This document shows positions 35,398 to 43,599 of a stretch of DNA of 64,000 nucleotides, piece by piece. How positions within the stretch are numbered: the stretch's first letter is position 1; each line of letters starts with the position of its first letter. A program made the translations under genes and the position numbers. The stretch is from Candidatus Woesearchaeota archaeon (GTDB taxonomy: Archaea > Nanobdellota > Nanobdellia > Woesearchaeales > DSVV01): positions 42,700 through 106,699 of the forward strand of contig JACPTB010000013.1 of the NCBI GenBank assembly GCA_016192995.1, read 5' to 3'. Below the pieces are notes generated by a model. It had not been told where the DNA came from and did not search any database. It saw only the letters and a list, made by a program, of their open reading frames with translations.

Positions 35398-36057
35398 TTA
35401 TTTCAATTTTGTGGTTAATACTACACTTTCTTTTACTGTTTTAATTTTATCAAGTATCTCTGTGGGAACATATAGTTCTACCTTTTCTTTAGTATAGATA
35501 ACTCGCTCTATTTTCTTGCAGAAGATATCCATAAAAGCAGTGTGTATTTGTGGAAGATTATTTTCAAGCATTGTATTTTTAATGATGTTCTTTAGTTCCT
35601 CTTCTTTTTCTTCTAATTTTTTCAACTGAACTTTAATATCGTAATATTGCGTAAGTATATTTTGATCTATGATCGAAATGCTATCCGCTGAACTGAACTC
35701 AGGAACATACACTTTAGGAAGATTTAGTGAAATATCCTTATTTGCATCTAATGCCATTTTTGCTTTTTCAGTTATTTTTATAACCATCATCTCGTACTCA
35801 AGACCGACATTAATGGATACAAGATATTCTTGTGAGATTAACTGCTCAATAAGATTCTTTATTTGATCGAGAGAAAAAGCGCTTAAGCATCCGTAATATT
35901 CATCAGCATCAATATGTTTATAGCTATTACTAATAGTTTTGCTTCCGTAAAGTATCTGCGAAAGTGTTGTTTTGCCAAACTGGATTTCAAGATTTTTAAT
36001 TAACGTGAGAATACTATATGCAACTTCTTTTTGGTTAGTTATATTAATTTTTATCAT
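35398..36057 (-). CDS. RQC-like winged-helix protein
   Basis: The 219-residue protein has AYSILTLIKNLEIQFGKTTLSQILYGSKT followed by YYGCLSAFSLDQIKNLIEQLISQEYL, the pattern of the RecQ C-terminal RQC winged helix, then a coiled coil (about 140-165). No helicase domain is attached. The start at 36057 lies 14 bases inside the upstream nuclease gene. An ATG at 36132 would lie deep in that gene. It may target the XPF-like nuclease to branched DNA (inference). Confidence 0.6.
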   Translation of the reverse strand: MIKINITNQKEVAYSILTLIKNLEIQFGKTTLSQILYGSKTISNSYKHIDADEYYGCLSAFSLDQIKNLIEQLISQEYLVSINVGLEYEMMVIKITEKAKMALDANKDISLNLPKVYVPEFSSADSISIIDQNILTQYYDIKVQLKKLEEKEEELKNIIKNTMLENNLPQIHTAFMDIFCKKIERVIYTKEKVELYVPTEILDKIKTVKESVVLTTKLK

Positions 36058-36685
36058 TTGGAGATGCTCTTGAATTATGCTCAATGGACAGAATATCTTT
36101 AATGGTTTCTCCCATTTTCCTTCCAAATCCACTATATTGAGCTATGGTAGATGGTTCTGCATTAAAAATATTCTGCAAATTACCGAAATGCGACAATAAT
36201 AACTTAGCACGTTTATAACCAATACCTGGAATAGTGAGAAGCATTTGCAGAGGTATTTTTGAGAGTGGAAGTTTTTTTTGCTTATGCTGAATCATACCAA
36301 TATCCCTATAACGTAAACTATTGCTTTCTAATAATCTAAGAACATGAACTGTTTGCTTTTTACTAAAAGTAATTATTACTTTTATGCTTAAAGTAGATAA
36401 AATAGTGATTATTGGACCATAGATAATTTGATTATATCGTATTGATGAAATATCTTCTGTTTCTATGATCAGATAACATACTTGATAACAATAACGTAAA
36501 CGCTCTAATTGTTCAAATAAACGATGAGAGGCAAGAGAAGCAAGAAAATCAGCATAGGTTTTTCTTTCAACCGCAATCTTGCCAATAAGGTAATCACCAG
36601 GAGTAAAATATTTGACTTCAATTTTGGTTTGCTCGCTGAGCAAGATTTGCATTTCTTTTGGTTCATGGCAGTTGACTAATATCAT
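36044..36685 (-). CDS. Stand-alone XPF/ERCC4-type nuclease
   Basis: The 213-residue protein pairs an ERCC4 nuclease domain with a C-terminal tandem HhH domain. The former has GDYLIGKIAVERKTYADFLASL, the canonical GDxxVERKxxxD site. The latter has LLTIPGIGYKRAKLLLSHFG and AQYSGFGRKMGETI. It should cut branched DNA as a dimer. It is translated with an RQC-like protein. A full Hef helicase-nuclease exists at 48757, so this is a second, smaller family member in an accessory region. Confidence 0.85.
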   Translation of the reverse strand: MILVNCHEPKEMQILLSEQTKIEVKYFTPGDYLIGKIAVERKTYADFLASLASHRLFEQLERLRYCYQVCYLIIETEDISSIRYNQIIYGPIITILSTLSIKVIITFSKKQTVHVLRLLESNSLRYRDIGMIQHKQKKLPLSKIPLQMLLTIPGIGYKRAKLLLSHFGNLQNIFNAEPSTIAQYSGFGRKMGETIKDILSIEHNSRASPNDKN

Positions 36686-36707
36686 TGGTTATAGCCTTAT
36701 TGGAGAG

Positions 36708-36733
36708 TTCACACTGGACAAGCGGAAAGATTA
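36708..36733 (+). repeat. 26-bp direct repeat, left copy
   Basis: The 26 bases from TTCACACTGGACAAG to GGAAAGATTA recur exactly at 37566-37591. The two copies bracket the DUF4258/AbrB toxin-antitoxin pair. They could be ends of a mobile unit or recombination sites. Confidence 0.8.
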
Positions 36734-36755
36734 CGGAAAATTGGAATTATTTAAT

Positions 36756-37049
36756 TTATGGAACAATTAATAAGCCTTTTTTCTCTGCTACTAATGAAAC
36801 TTCATCGCCAAAATCATATTCGTTCATTAATTCTTTTGGTATTCTAATGCCATAACTTAAACCCCATTTAGTTAATTTTACACGATATTTCTTCATGGCA
36901 CGATATTTATTTGCAACTTGATGCAGTTGGTTCATATTCAGTATTTCCTCTCCACAAGAGTTACATTTATGATAGGTATAACTAAATCCTTCTGGTGTTT
37001 TATCTTCTAATTCAACCATTTTATTTTTACATTCTGAACATTTTTTCAT
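36756..37049 (-). CDS. Antitoxin with zinc ribbon and AbrB-like DNA-binding domain
   Basis: The 97-residue protein has two CxxC pairs (CSEC and CNSC, residues about 4-7 and 29-32), like YgiT/MqsA, then a SpoVT-AbrB-like swapped hairpin (KLTKWGLSYGIRIPKEL...GDEVSLV). It is the likely antitoxin and autorepressor of the preceding gene, which ends one base before it. Confidence 0.75.
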   Translation of the reverse strand: MKKCSECKNKMVELEDKTPEGFSYTYHKCNSCGEEILNMNQLHQVANKYRAMKKYRVKLTKWGLSYGIRIPKELMNEYDFGDEVSLVAEKKGLLIVP

Positions 37050-37050
37050 C

Positions 37051-37269
37051 TTAGTTTCTCCATTCTACGGTGAATATTTTTATTTTTTGTCCGGTTATTT
37101 CTCCTACACAAATAACAGATCTTGATATAAATTTCACGTAATTTTTACCATAATAGTTTACTTTGCCTGTCATAATAGTGTTTTCAATTAAATCTGGATC
37201 AATATTACGTTCCATTGCCCGAATAAAGGCGTAACGTTTGATTTCTATTTCATACTTAGATCTGTCCAT
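37051..37269 (-). CDS. Toxin-like DUF4258 protein
   Basis: The 72-residue protein follows the DUF4258 pattern: helix with AFIRAMERNIDPDLIENTIMTGK, then strands ending IKIFTVEW. That fold is related to RelE-type RNases. It precedes its presumed antitoxin. Three tandem 10-bp repeats lie just upstream. Confidence 0.65.
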   Translation of the reverse strand: MDRSKYEIEIKRYAFIRAMERNIDPDLIENTIMTGKVNYYGKNYVKFISRSVICVGEITGQKIKIFTVEWRN

Positions 37270-37280
37270 GCCTCAATAAT

Positions 37281-37320
37281 ACTAAATGATATTAAATGAT
37301 ATTAAATGATATATATAAAT
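37281..37320 (-). promoter_or_regulatory. Operator-like tandem repeats and TATA box of the toxin-antitoxin operon
   Basis: Three 10-bp repeats (ACTAAATGAT, ATTAAATGAT, ATTAAATGAT) span 37281-37310. On the minus strand they lie between ATTTATATA (37312-37320) and the toxin start, over the expected transcription start. An AbrB-type antitoxin binding there would block initiation. Confidence 0.55.
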
Positions 37321-37383
37321 ATTATCATTTGTATTAACCTCAATAAGATTTTGACACTCCCAGTTTATATACTCTACGTCACC

Positions 37384-37500
37384 ATGTCCAGTGGAAACGG
37401 TAATTTCGAAACCATTTCGAAGACTTCGAAATGTTTACGTGTTGTTTTATAAAGTTTCAAGTGTAATAGGTTAATTTGTCTTAATTTTCCCACTGGACAT
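37384..37500. repeat. 11-bp inverted repeats flanking about 95 bases
   Basis: ATGTCCAGTGG (37384-37394) and CCACTGGACAT (37490-37500) are exact complements. Both share CACTGGACA with the 26-bp direct repeats nearby. The interior has several TTCGAA-centred repeats (about 37408-37432) and no gene. Confidence 0.65.
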
Positions 37501-37565
37501 CGTATTGTCTAATAGTAAATTGTTTTTAAAATTTAGAATTTGTTTTTTATAGGCTGATTCGAAAA

Positions 37566-37591
37566 TTCACACTGGACAAGCGGAAAGATTA
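37566..37591 (+). repeat. 26-bp direct repeat, right copy
   Basis: Identical to 36708-36733 and in the same orientation. A broken DUF4143 ATPase gene follows it. Confidence 0.8.
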
Positions 37592-37639
37592 TGAGAATTA
37601 AAATAATAAAGTAAAAAGTAAAAGAAAAATTAATCAGTA

Positions 37640-38387
37640 CATACTCCCTCATTGCATCAATACGCAGTTTTTGGCGGTTACCCTGAACCACTGATTAAGA
37701 AAATAGATTATAAAGAATATCTTTTAACGTTATTTAATTCCATATTGTACAAAGATATTGTAAAAAGGTATAACCTACGAGCAACAAAAGAATTAGAAGA
37801 TCTTGTCACTTATTTATTATCTAGTATTGCATCTGAATATTCCTATCATAAATTATCAAAATTGACTAAGATAAGCACGACTACTATTCAAAAATACCTT
37901 AGTTATATGGAAGAAACATTTATTTTTTTCAGTGTGAATAGATTTTCTTATAAAGTTAAACAGCAATTATCAACAAATAAAAAATATATTGTTATGATAA
38001 TGGATTCATATATGCAAAGGCTTTCAGTATATCACCGAATATAGGTAAACTGTACGAAAATATAGTTGCCTACGAATTAAAGAAAAAAGAACTCTCTAAC
38101 CAATTACAATTCTTTTCGTGGAAAAATGTTCAGCAGGAAGAAGTAGATTTTATTATAAAAGAAGGAACAAAGATAACGCAATTAATACAAGTATGCTCCG
38201 ATCTTAATAATGGAAAAACAAAGGAACGTGAAATACGCGCTTTATTAAAAGCTTCAAAAGAATTAGACTGCAACAATCTGATGATAATAACTTCAGATTA
38301 TGAAGGTGAAGAAGAAAAACAATGGTTTGATTTTCATGGAAACATTAAATTTATTCCGTTATATAAATGGTTGATCTCAAATAATTA
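37640..38387 (+). pseudogene. Truncated, frameshifted AAA ATPase (DUF4143 C-terminal part)
   Basis: Only the DUF4143-type C-terminal half remains: FGGYPEPL and DIVKRYNLR, a winged-helix stretch (YHKLSKLTKISTTTIQKYLSYMEE), then after a shift near 37995 DNGFIYAKAFSISPNIGKLYENIVAYEL and VDFIIKEG, ending at a TAA at 38385-38387. The N-terminal ATPase is absent. The truncation point lies close to the 26-bp repeat, which suggests that the mobile event removed it. Confidence 0.75.
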
Positions 38388-39110
38388 ATTCTTTCCTGTT
38401 TCCCAAAGCAGATTAAAGAATTTATCATAAGATTCTGCTGCTGCTTTGTTGTGGATTAAAATCCCTAATGGTTTTTCTGTCCAAATTAAAATGCCAATTT
38501 TATCATTTCGTATAATGGTTTCTGTTAATGGTTCAAACCCTGTTTTAGTGTAACGGATTTCTGAATTAGGGTATTTTGCTTCAGCTTTCCAGAACTGCAA
38601 TGATTCATTAAATATTAATTTTGCGGTTATTCCTTTTTCTGCTCTTTTTTTATGATAAGAAACCCACCAGTCATCACCTAATATTAAAGATTCTTTTGCT
38701 GATCCAATAGTGTGATGTTCATTGCCGCCTGCATCCAATAATTCAAACAATAATTCTTTGATTCCTCTTATACCGCGAAAGGTTGTTATTTCTGATGTTT
38801 CTTGGGCTGTCTGTTGTTTGATTAAAAGTTCGGGAAGAATTTGTTCAAATCGTTCTTTCTTCTCATTAATAAATTCAATAATATGTTTTGGATCAGCTGC
38901 TTGATAATGATTTATTTTGCCTTCTTTGATTGATGAGATTAATCCTTTTTCTATTAGTTTGTGCAACGTCATATGAACAACCGAATTTTGCAGCCCTGTT
39001 TTTTGGAGAATGGGGCCAGCTGTAGAAGTACCGAGTTCTAAGAGCGCTAAATAGATCTTGATTTCTGCCTGAGTAAGGCCAATGTCTTCTAAGATTTGTC
39101 TATCTGGCAT
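38385..39110 (-). CDS. TrmB-family transcriptional regulator
   Basis: The 241-residue protein has an N-terminal winged helix (GLTQAEIKIYLALLELG...STAGPILQKTGLQNSVVHMTLHKLIEKGLI), a helical linker and a phospholipase-D-like effector domain with TFRGIRGIKELLFELL. TrmB proteins control sugar or other metabolic genes in archaea. The target here is unknown. Its last bases overlap the end of the DUF4143 relic. Confidence 0.85.
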   Translation of the reverse strand: MPDRQILEDIGLTQAEIKIYLALLELGTSTAGPILQKTGLQNSVVHMTLHKLIEKGLISSIKEGKINHYQAADPKHIIEFINEKKERFEQILPELLIKQQTAQETSEITTFRGIRGIKELLFELLDAGGNEHHTIGSAKESLILGDDWWVSYHKKRAEKGITAKLIFNESLQFWKAEAKYPNSEIRYTKTGFEPLTETIIRNDKIGILIWTEKPLGILIHNKAAAESYDKFFNLLWETGKN

Positions 39111-39128
39111 TTTAAGTCATTTATTAGT

Positions 39129-39563
39129 TCATTTATTTTTTAATAATTCATCTAACTTGTTTTTTATTTCAGGAAGTATAATCTTTGCAAATTGATATGC
39201 TTCCTCTGTTTTTCCCAATGATATTTTCTGGGCAAGATACACTGAATTATTTCTCAGTATTCTATAATTATCGAGAATAACTATTTTTTCTTGCGACAAT
39301 AATTTTTCTTCATATAAAAATGAAATTAAGGCTTCATGCGAATAAGGCTTATATCCTTTTAGTTCCATTAATGACTGCGCTGCTTCCCGCAAACATTCAT
39401 AAATATCTTCAAAAACTATTGATGATTCCTTTTCTGAAATTTCTTTAATTCTGTTAAGACGAATAGTTGCTTTTTCAACAAATGCTTTTGCCATGCTTGT
39501 ATTGGAAATTGTTTTTCTTACCATGTTTTCTTTTACAAAATAATCAAATGGTTTTATCATCAT
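39129..39563 (-). CDS. HEPN-domain protein (HepT-like)
   Basis: The 144-residue four-helix HEPN protein partners the upstream MNT protein, with which it overlaps by 4 bases. HepT toxins carry R-x4-H-x-Y. Here the matching site near residue 107 reads RNNSVYLA, so the catalytic histidine and the tyrosine modified by MNT appear replaced. It is either a degenerate toxin or from the non-catalytic HEPN group. Confidence 0.75.
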   Translation of the reverse strand: MMIKPFDYFVKENMVRKTISNTSMAKAFVEKATIRLNRIKEISEKESSIVFEDIYECLREAAQSLMELKGYKPYSHEALISFLYEEKLLSQEKIVILDNYRILRNNSVYLAQKISLGKTEEAYQFAKIILPEIKNKLDELLKNK

Positions 39564-40084
39564 ATCAACTCAACAAATCCTTCTAAGGTTATTCCATTGG
39601 CAAGCGAATTTTTGAATTCTCTGCTGATATTTTCAACAGTTAAAACATGAATGTTTATTTTTCTTGCAAGTTTTTTTTCAAATTCTGTTATATCTGGAAT
39701 CTCTTTTTGAGATGCAAATATTGCAATATCAATATCACTTTTTTCACTATCAGTGCCATTTACGTAGCTGCCAAACAATATAATTGCTTTCGGATATTCA
39801 TAATATTTTTTGAGCATTTCTATCAATCCTACATCATATAATGAATAAATATTATATAACCGCTTCATATGAAAGAAATTTGCGTCTGTATTAGGACTGA
39901 TTTCTTCAGTAGTATCTGTTTTATGCGACACTAGCAAATTTTCTTTCTTTAGTCTCTTTACTATTTTAATAATACCTGTTGCTGATAATCCTGTTAAACG
40001 AGCAAGCTCACGAATATGAAACGATTTTTGCGGATACTTAAAAAAAAGTTCCATTACCTTGAAGTTGTTGTCTTTTGTTATCAT
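39560..40084 (-). CDS. MNT nucleotidyltransferase with N-terminal winged helix
   Basis: The 174-residue protein has a winged helix (HIRELARLTGLSATGIIKIVKRLKKENLL) and then a minimal nucleotidyltransferase fold with LFGSYVNGTDSEKSDIDIAIF, the GS...D-x-D site. MNT antitoxins AMPylate their HEPN toxin in type VII systems. The added winged helix could give autoregulation. A start at ATG 40084 is consistent with translation of the pair from one mRNA. Confidence 0.85.
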   Translation of the reverse strand: MITKDNNFKVMELFFKYPQKSFHIRELARLTGLSATGIIKIVKRLKKENLLVSHKTDTTEEISPNTDANFFHMKRLYNIYSLYDVGLIEMLKKYYEYPKAIILFGSYVNGTDSEKSDIDIAIFASQKEIPDITEFEKKLARKINIHVLTVENISREFKNSLANGITLEGFVELI

Positions 40085-40259
40085 ATGTAAACTATAGTTG
40101 ACAACTGATATTTAAAGTTTATGTAATCTTCTTGCCATTATAATATATGCTACTTGAATTAGCTTAGATATAAACTTTTTCTTTTATACTCCATAAATGG
40201 AGAATTACTATTTAAATATTAGCAGATAAGTATTATTGTTAAGTGGTGACAAAATAACT

Positions 40260-40958
40260 ATGAAATCAATAAACATTGGCGATGAATGGAGTAAAGTATC
40301 ATCTGAACTTGAGCAAGAAGTTGCTAAATTAAAGTCGTATGATACAACATTGCTCAGCGTACTTGGGGTCATCAAAGGAAAGAAGATATTAGATTATGGT
40401 TCTGGTCCTGGAATTTTAGCGAGCGTGCTATGCAGAGAAGGCGCTGATGTTTATGCTTATGATATCTCTGAAGAAATGCGACAACAGACTGGACAAAAGA
40501 TAGGACATGGAAATGTGTATGCAACAAAAGAGGCAATACCTGATACTCATTTTGATGTTACGATATGTAATTTAGTGGTATGCATTGTAACTGATGATGA
40601 AGTAAGAACTATTGCAAAAACTGCTGCTGAAAAAACAAAAGATGACGGAACAATCTATATTGGATTTTGCAATCCGCTTATTTATGATTGTCCTGAATCG
40701 CGGCTTGATATTCGTCATCAAACAGAACATAATTATCATGAAAATCATGTTTATCGAAAGACGAAGAAAGAAGGCAATTATGATATTTTAGAAATGCACA
40801 GGCCACTTTCGTGGTATGAAGCACTTTTTCGAGAAGCTGGATTGGAAGCAGTACAAACACATTTCACACCAGCGTATGAATTTAGAGGAAGAACAATACA
40901 GGATTTTGCGATTGTTGAATTAAAAATATCTGTTAATGGTGTTAAGAGGGAGAAGTAA
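40260..40958 (+). CDS. SAM-dependent methyltransferase
   Basis: The 232-residue class I enzyme has motif I ILDYGSGPGILA, YAYDIS as motif II and FDVTICNLVVC as motif IV. The start at 40260 is preferred over a TTG at 40236, with GGTGA about 11 bases upstream. Small-molecule methylation is more likely than RNA or DNA. It is one base from the PEP-swivel protein, which suggests a joint pathway or modification system. Confidence 0.8.
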   Translation: MKSINIGDEWSKVSSELEQEVAKLKSYDTTLLSVLGVIKGKKILDYGSGPGILASVLCREGADVYAYDISEEMRQQTGQKIGHGNVYATKEAIPDTHFDVTICNLVVCIVTDDEVRTIAKTAAEKTKDDGTIYIGFCNPLIYDCPESRLDIRHQTEHNYHENHVYRKTKKEGNYDILEMHRPLSWYEALFREAGLEAVQTHFTPAYEFRGRTIQDFAIVELKISVNGVKREK

Positions 40959-40959
40959 A

Positions 40960-41988
40960 ATGACATGGATAAACAGATGGGCAGGATCGTATACGTTTCT
41001 TTCCTGTAGCTATTGGGCTCAACAATACTCAAAAACCTTATCGAGAATTCTTGGAAAAGGATTTGAAAATGGTTTATTTATCCATAAACAAGGAACTGCT
41101 TCATTTTTTGTTAAAGAAAATGAATTTAAGGCATTTGGACAATATTTAGCAGAAAAAATTGCAAACTCTGAAATTGAAGCACTTACATTATTGAATAAAC
41201 TCAAGGAAAATACTGACCTCATCATGAATATCATGGATGAATTTCAAGGGATGATTTTAACGTCAGAACAATATGCTGTATTTCATAAAGTATTTGACCA
41301 ACATTTAGCATATCATAATTTTATGAAAAAGACCGTTGATTTTTTGGATAAGGAACAATTAGAAAAACTATTACCTTATTTTCAAGATGCCAGAAAATAT
41401 TCTGAAGCTGTTTACAGCAGAACAGAGCAATTTTTCAGATCATTAACAACAGCGATAGCTATTAAAGAGAATTATAATGCTCAAGCTCTTACTTGTTTGA
41501 TGCAAGAAGAATTAGAGAATTATATTAAGTGCGGTATTTTGCCATCTGAAGGAAAACTTAGTATGCGATTTGATGCTAGCGCTATTTTACTTGAACATGG
41601 CAGCATTAGATTATTAACTGGATCAGATGCTTTGCAATTAGAACAAAAATTATTTTCAAGCAATATGACACAAATTAAAGGTATTGTAGCATTTAAAGGC
41701 AATGTTAAAGGAACTTGCAGAATAGTTTATGATCCATTTAAAGAACATACATTCAATAAAGGTGATATTTTAGTAACTGGCATGACAAGACCTGAATTTA
41801 CGCCATTTATGGAAAAAGCTGGAGCTATCATTACTGATGCTGGCGGCTTATTATGCCATGCTGCAATTACTGCACGAGAAATGAAGATTCCATGTATTAT
41901 TGGCACTGAAAAAGCTACTCGTGTGTTTAAAGAGGGCGATATCATAGAAATAAATGAAAATGGCGTAATTAGAAAATTCAACACTTAG
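40960..41988 (+). CDS. PEP-utilising swivelling-domain protein
   Basis: The 342-residue protein ends in a complete phosphohistidine domain (about 250-340): GDILVTGMTRPEFTPFMEKAG...AIITDAGG, then CHAAITAREMKIPCIIG with the active His. The preceding 240 residues are helical, lack the ATP-grasp and PEP-binding barrel, and are not recognised. It may shuttle phosphate between separate domains or act as a regulator. A GAGGGAG ribosome-binding site precedes ATG 40960. Confidence 0.75.
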   Translation: MTWINRWAGSYTFLSCSYWAQQYSKTLSRILGKGFENGLFIHKQGTASFFVKENEFKAFGQYLAEKIANSEIEALTLLNKLKENTDLIMNIMDEFQGMILTSEQYAVFHKVFDQHLAYHNFMKKTVDFLDKEQLEKLLPYFQDARKYSEAVYSRTEQFFRSLTTAIAIKENYNAQALTCLMQEELENYIKCGILPSEGKLSMRFDASAILLEHGSIRLLTGSDALQLEQKLFSSNMTQIKGIVAFKGNVKGTCRIVYDPFKEHTFNKGDILVTGMTRPEFTPFMEKAGAIITDAGGLLCHAAITAREMKIPCIIGTEKATRVFKEGDIIEINENGVIRKFNT

Positions 41989-42066
41989 TTGCCATAGTTT
42001 TCCTTGTTATATAATACCAGACATAAATAAATCATAACATTTAAATAGTAGTTCATATATATTAAT

Positions 42067-42663
42067 ATGAATAGGTGTATTATTATGTATGAAAATGATT
42101 ATAAAAACGCAACAATTACATTTCGCCCGGATTTAGAAGCTTTTTTGCAGTTATTAGCGGATTTAGATAAAGATATTGAACTCTTTGCATTAGGTGGAAC
42201 TGCAATGATTTTAGCAAATATCAAAGAATCAACAAAAGACATTGACTTCTTAACAACCTTAGATTACGAACAACTTCGCATATTACTACAATTAGCTGGA
42301 TTGAAAGAAAAAAATACTACACGGTTATGTAACACTTGGTTCCTCAATAATCTTCGCATTGATTTTTTTTATGATGCCTTTATTTTAGGTTATTCTCTTC
42401 CAGATGATTGGAAAAAATTATCAATTCAATTGAAATCAATCGGAAAAATAAGATTATATATTCTAAATTGGTATGACATCATTATTACAAAATTATCACG
42501 TTCAGAAGAAAGGGATATTAATGATATTCTATTCATCTTAAAAACTCAAAAAATTGATTTTGCAATTCTGAAGAAACGATATTACCAGTATGCGCCAAGC
42601 TCTTTGATATCTGATTATGATCTAAAATTTAAACATCTTGAATTTAGATTAGGTGAACTATAA
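42067..42663 (+). CDS. Nucleotidyltransferase-like protein (DUF6036/AbiEii-like)
   Basis: The 198-residue protein has LFALGGTAMILANIKESTKDIDFLT, the GG..K.DIDFL site of nucleotidyltransferases used as toxins or antitoxins. A TTTAAATA box about 27 bases upstream supports a leaderless start at 42067. It overlaps its downstream partner in a TAATG junction, so the two are probably a functional pair. Confidence 0.7.
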   Translation: MNRCIIMYENDYKNATITFRPDLEAFLQLLADLDKDIELFALGGTAMILANIKESTKDIDFLTTLDYEQLRILLQLAGLKEKNTTRLCNTWFLNNLRIDFFYDAFILGYSLPDDWKKLSIQLKSIGKIRLYILNWYDIIITKLSRSEERDINDILFILKTQKIDFAILKKRYYQYAPSSLISDYDLKFKHLEFRLGEL

Positions 42664-43298
42664 TGATCTCAGCACAACTTTTTACCTACCTTGAAAAAAA
42701 AGGTTTTTCATTGGATTTTCCAAGTTATAATACCATTGAAGAACCAATAATTGAAATACTTCTGGAAAATAATTCTAGGATTTTATTAGCGTTGCCATTG
42801 TTGCTTCATGAAAAGTTCAGTTATGAAATTATTACAAAGAGATTATTATCATATTCTTCAGGATCTTTGTTATTAAAACAGTTTCATAGAATAATACTTA
42901 TAACTAATAAGATTTTTTTATCAGAAAATATTGATAATTCCCTTCTTAAAGAAATAATCGATCAACATTCAATTCATGAACCTTTTGATGATAATGAATT
43001 CCAATATTATCTCTCTTCGTTCCAAGAATTTCAAACAAATGCAAAGCAAGAACAGGAGATAATAATAAAAGAACAGATTGCTATAAGAAGCAAACTGCAG
43101 CTTAACAAAGCATTAGCTCTTCTCTTTGCTCCAGCAAAATTAATAATTATGCAAAAAATATATAGTCATGAAACGCTTACAAATACTGAGTTGAAATATT
43201 ATTATAAAGCAATTAGACCATTAATCTTTGCCATTCTCCAAGAGGATGCACAAAAATATCTTAAGATTATCGAATCAATTAAGAAATATAAAAAATAA
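42663..43298 (+). CDS. Unknown partner of the nucleotidyltransferase
   Basis: The 211-residue, mainly helical protein has no motif I recognise. Its TAATG overlap with the nucleotidyltransferase and the island context make a toxin-antitoxin or abortive-infection partner possible (inference only). Confidence 0.55.
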   Translation: MISAQLFTYLEKKGFSLDFPSYNTIEEPIIEILLENNSRILLALPLLLHEKFSYEIITKRLLSYSSGSLLLKQFHRIILITNKIFLSENIDNSLLKEIIDQHSIHEPFDDNEFQYYLSSFQEFQTNAKQEQEIIIKEQIAIRSKLQLNKALALLFAPAKLIIMQKIYSHETLTNTELKYYYKAIRPLIFAILQEDAQKYLKIIESIKKYKK

Positions 43299-43315
43299 TT
43301 CTTTAGTGTTAAGGT

Positions 43316-43597
43316 TCATCCATCTGTCACCTTAATCACATGCCACCCAAACTGCGTTTTCACTGGCTGGCTGACTTGTCCTTTTTTTAGGCTGAACGCT
43401 GCATTTTCAAATTCTTTGACCATTTGACCTCTACCAAAATAACCTAAATCTCCTCCTTTTTTCCCGCTGGGGCAAAGCGATCGTTCCTGGGCAATTTGTT
43501 CAAAGGGCTTATTGCCTTGGCTTAAGATTAACAATACTTGTTTTGCTTCATCTTCTGTTTTAACTAAAATATGTGATGCTCGTATTTTACTTCCCAT
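43316..43597 (-). CDS. Parvulin-type peptidyl-prolyl isomerase
   Basis: The 93-residue protein is a single parvulin domain: [53 protein letters not shown] and FGWHVIKV. It speeds proline isomerisation in the cytoplasm. It lies 2 bases after the primase stop, so it is co-transcribed with it. Confidence 0.93.
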   Translation of the reverse strand: MGSKIRASHILVKTEDEAKQVLLILSQGNKPFEQIAQERSLCPSGKKGGDLGYFGRGQMVKEFENAAFSLKKGQVSQPVKTQFGWHVIKVTDG

Positions 43598-43599
43598 GA

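Noticed and set aside
37281..37310. CRISPR-like or microsatellite repeat
   Set aside because: Only three 10-bp units without spacers, placed over the promoter of a toxin-antitoxin pair, so an operator is the better reading.
38500..38540. T-loop-like GGTTCAAACCC
   Set aside because: It lies inside the TrmB coding sequence and no acceptor or anticodon stem can be built around it.
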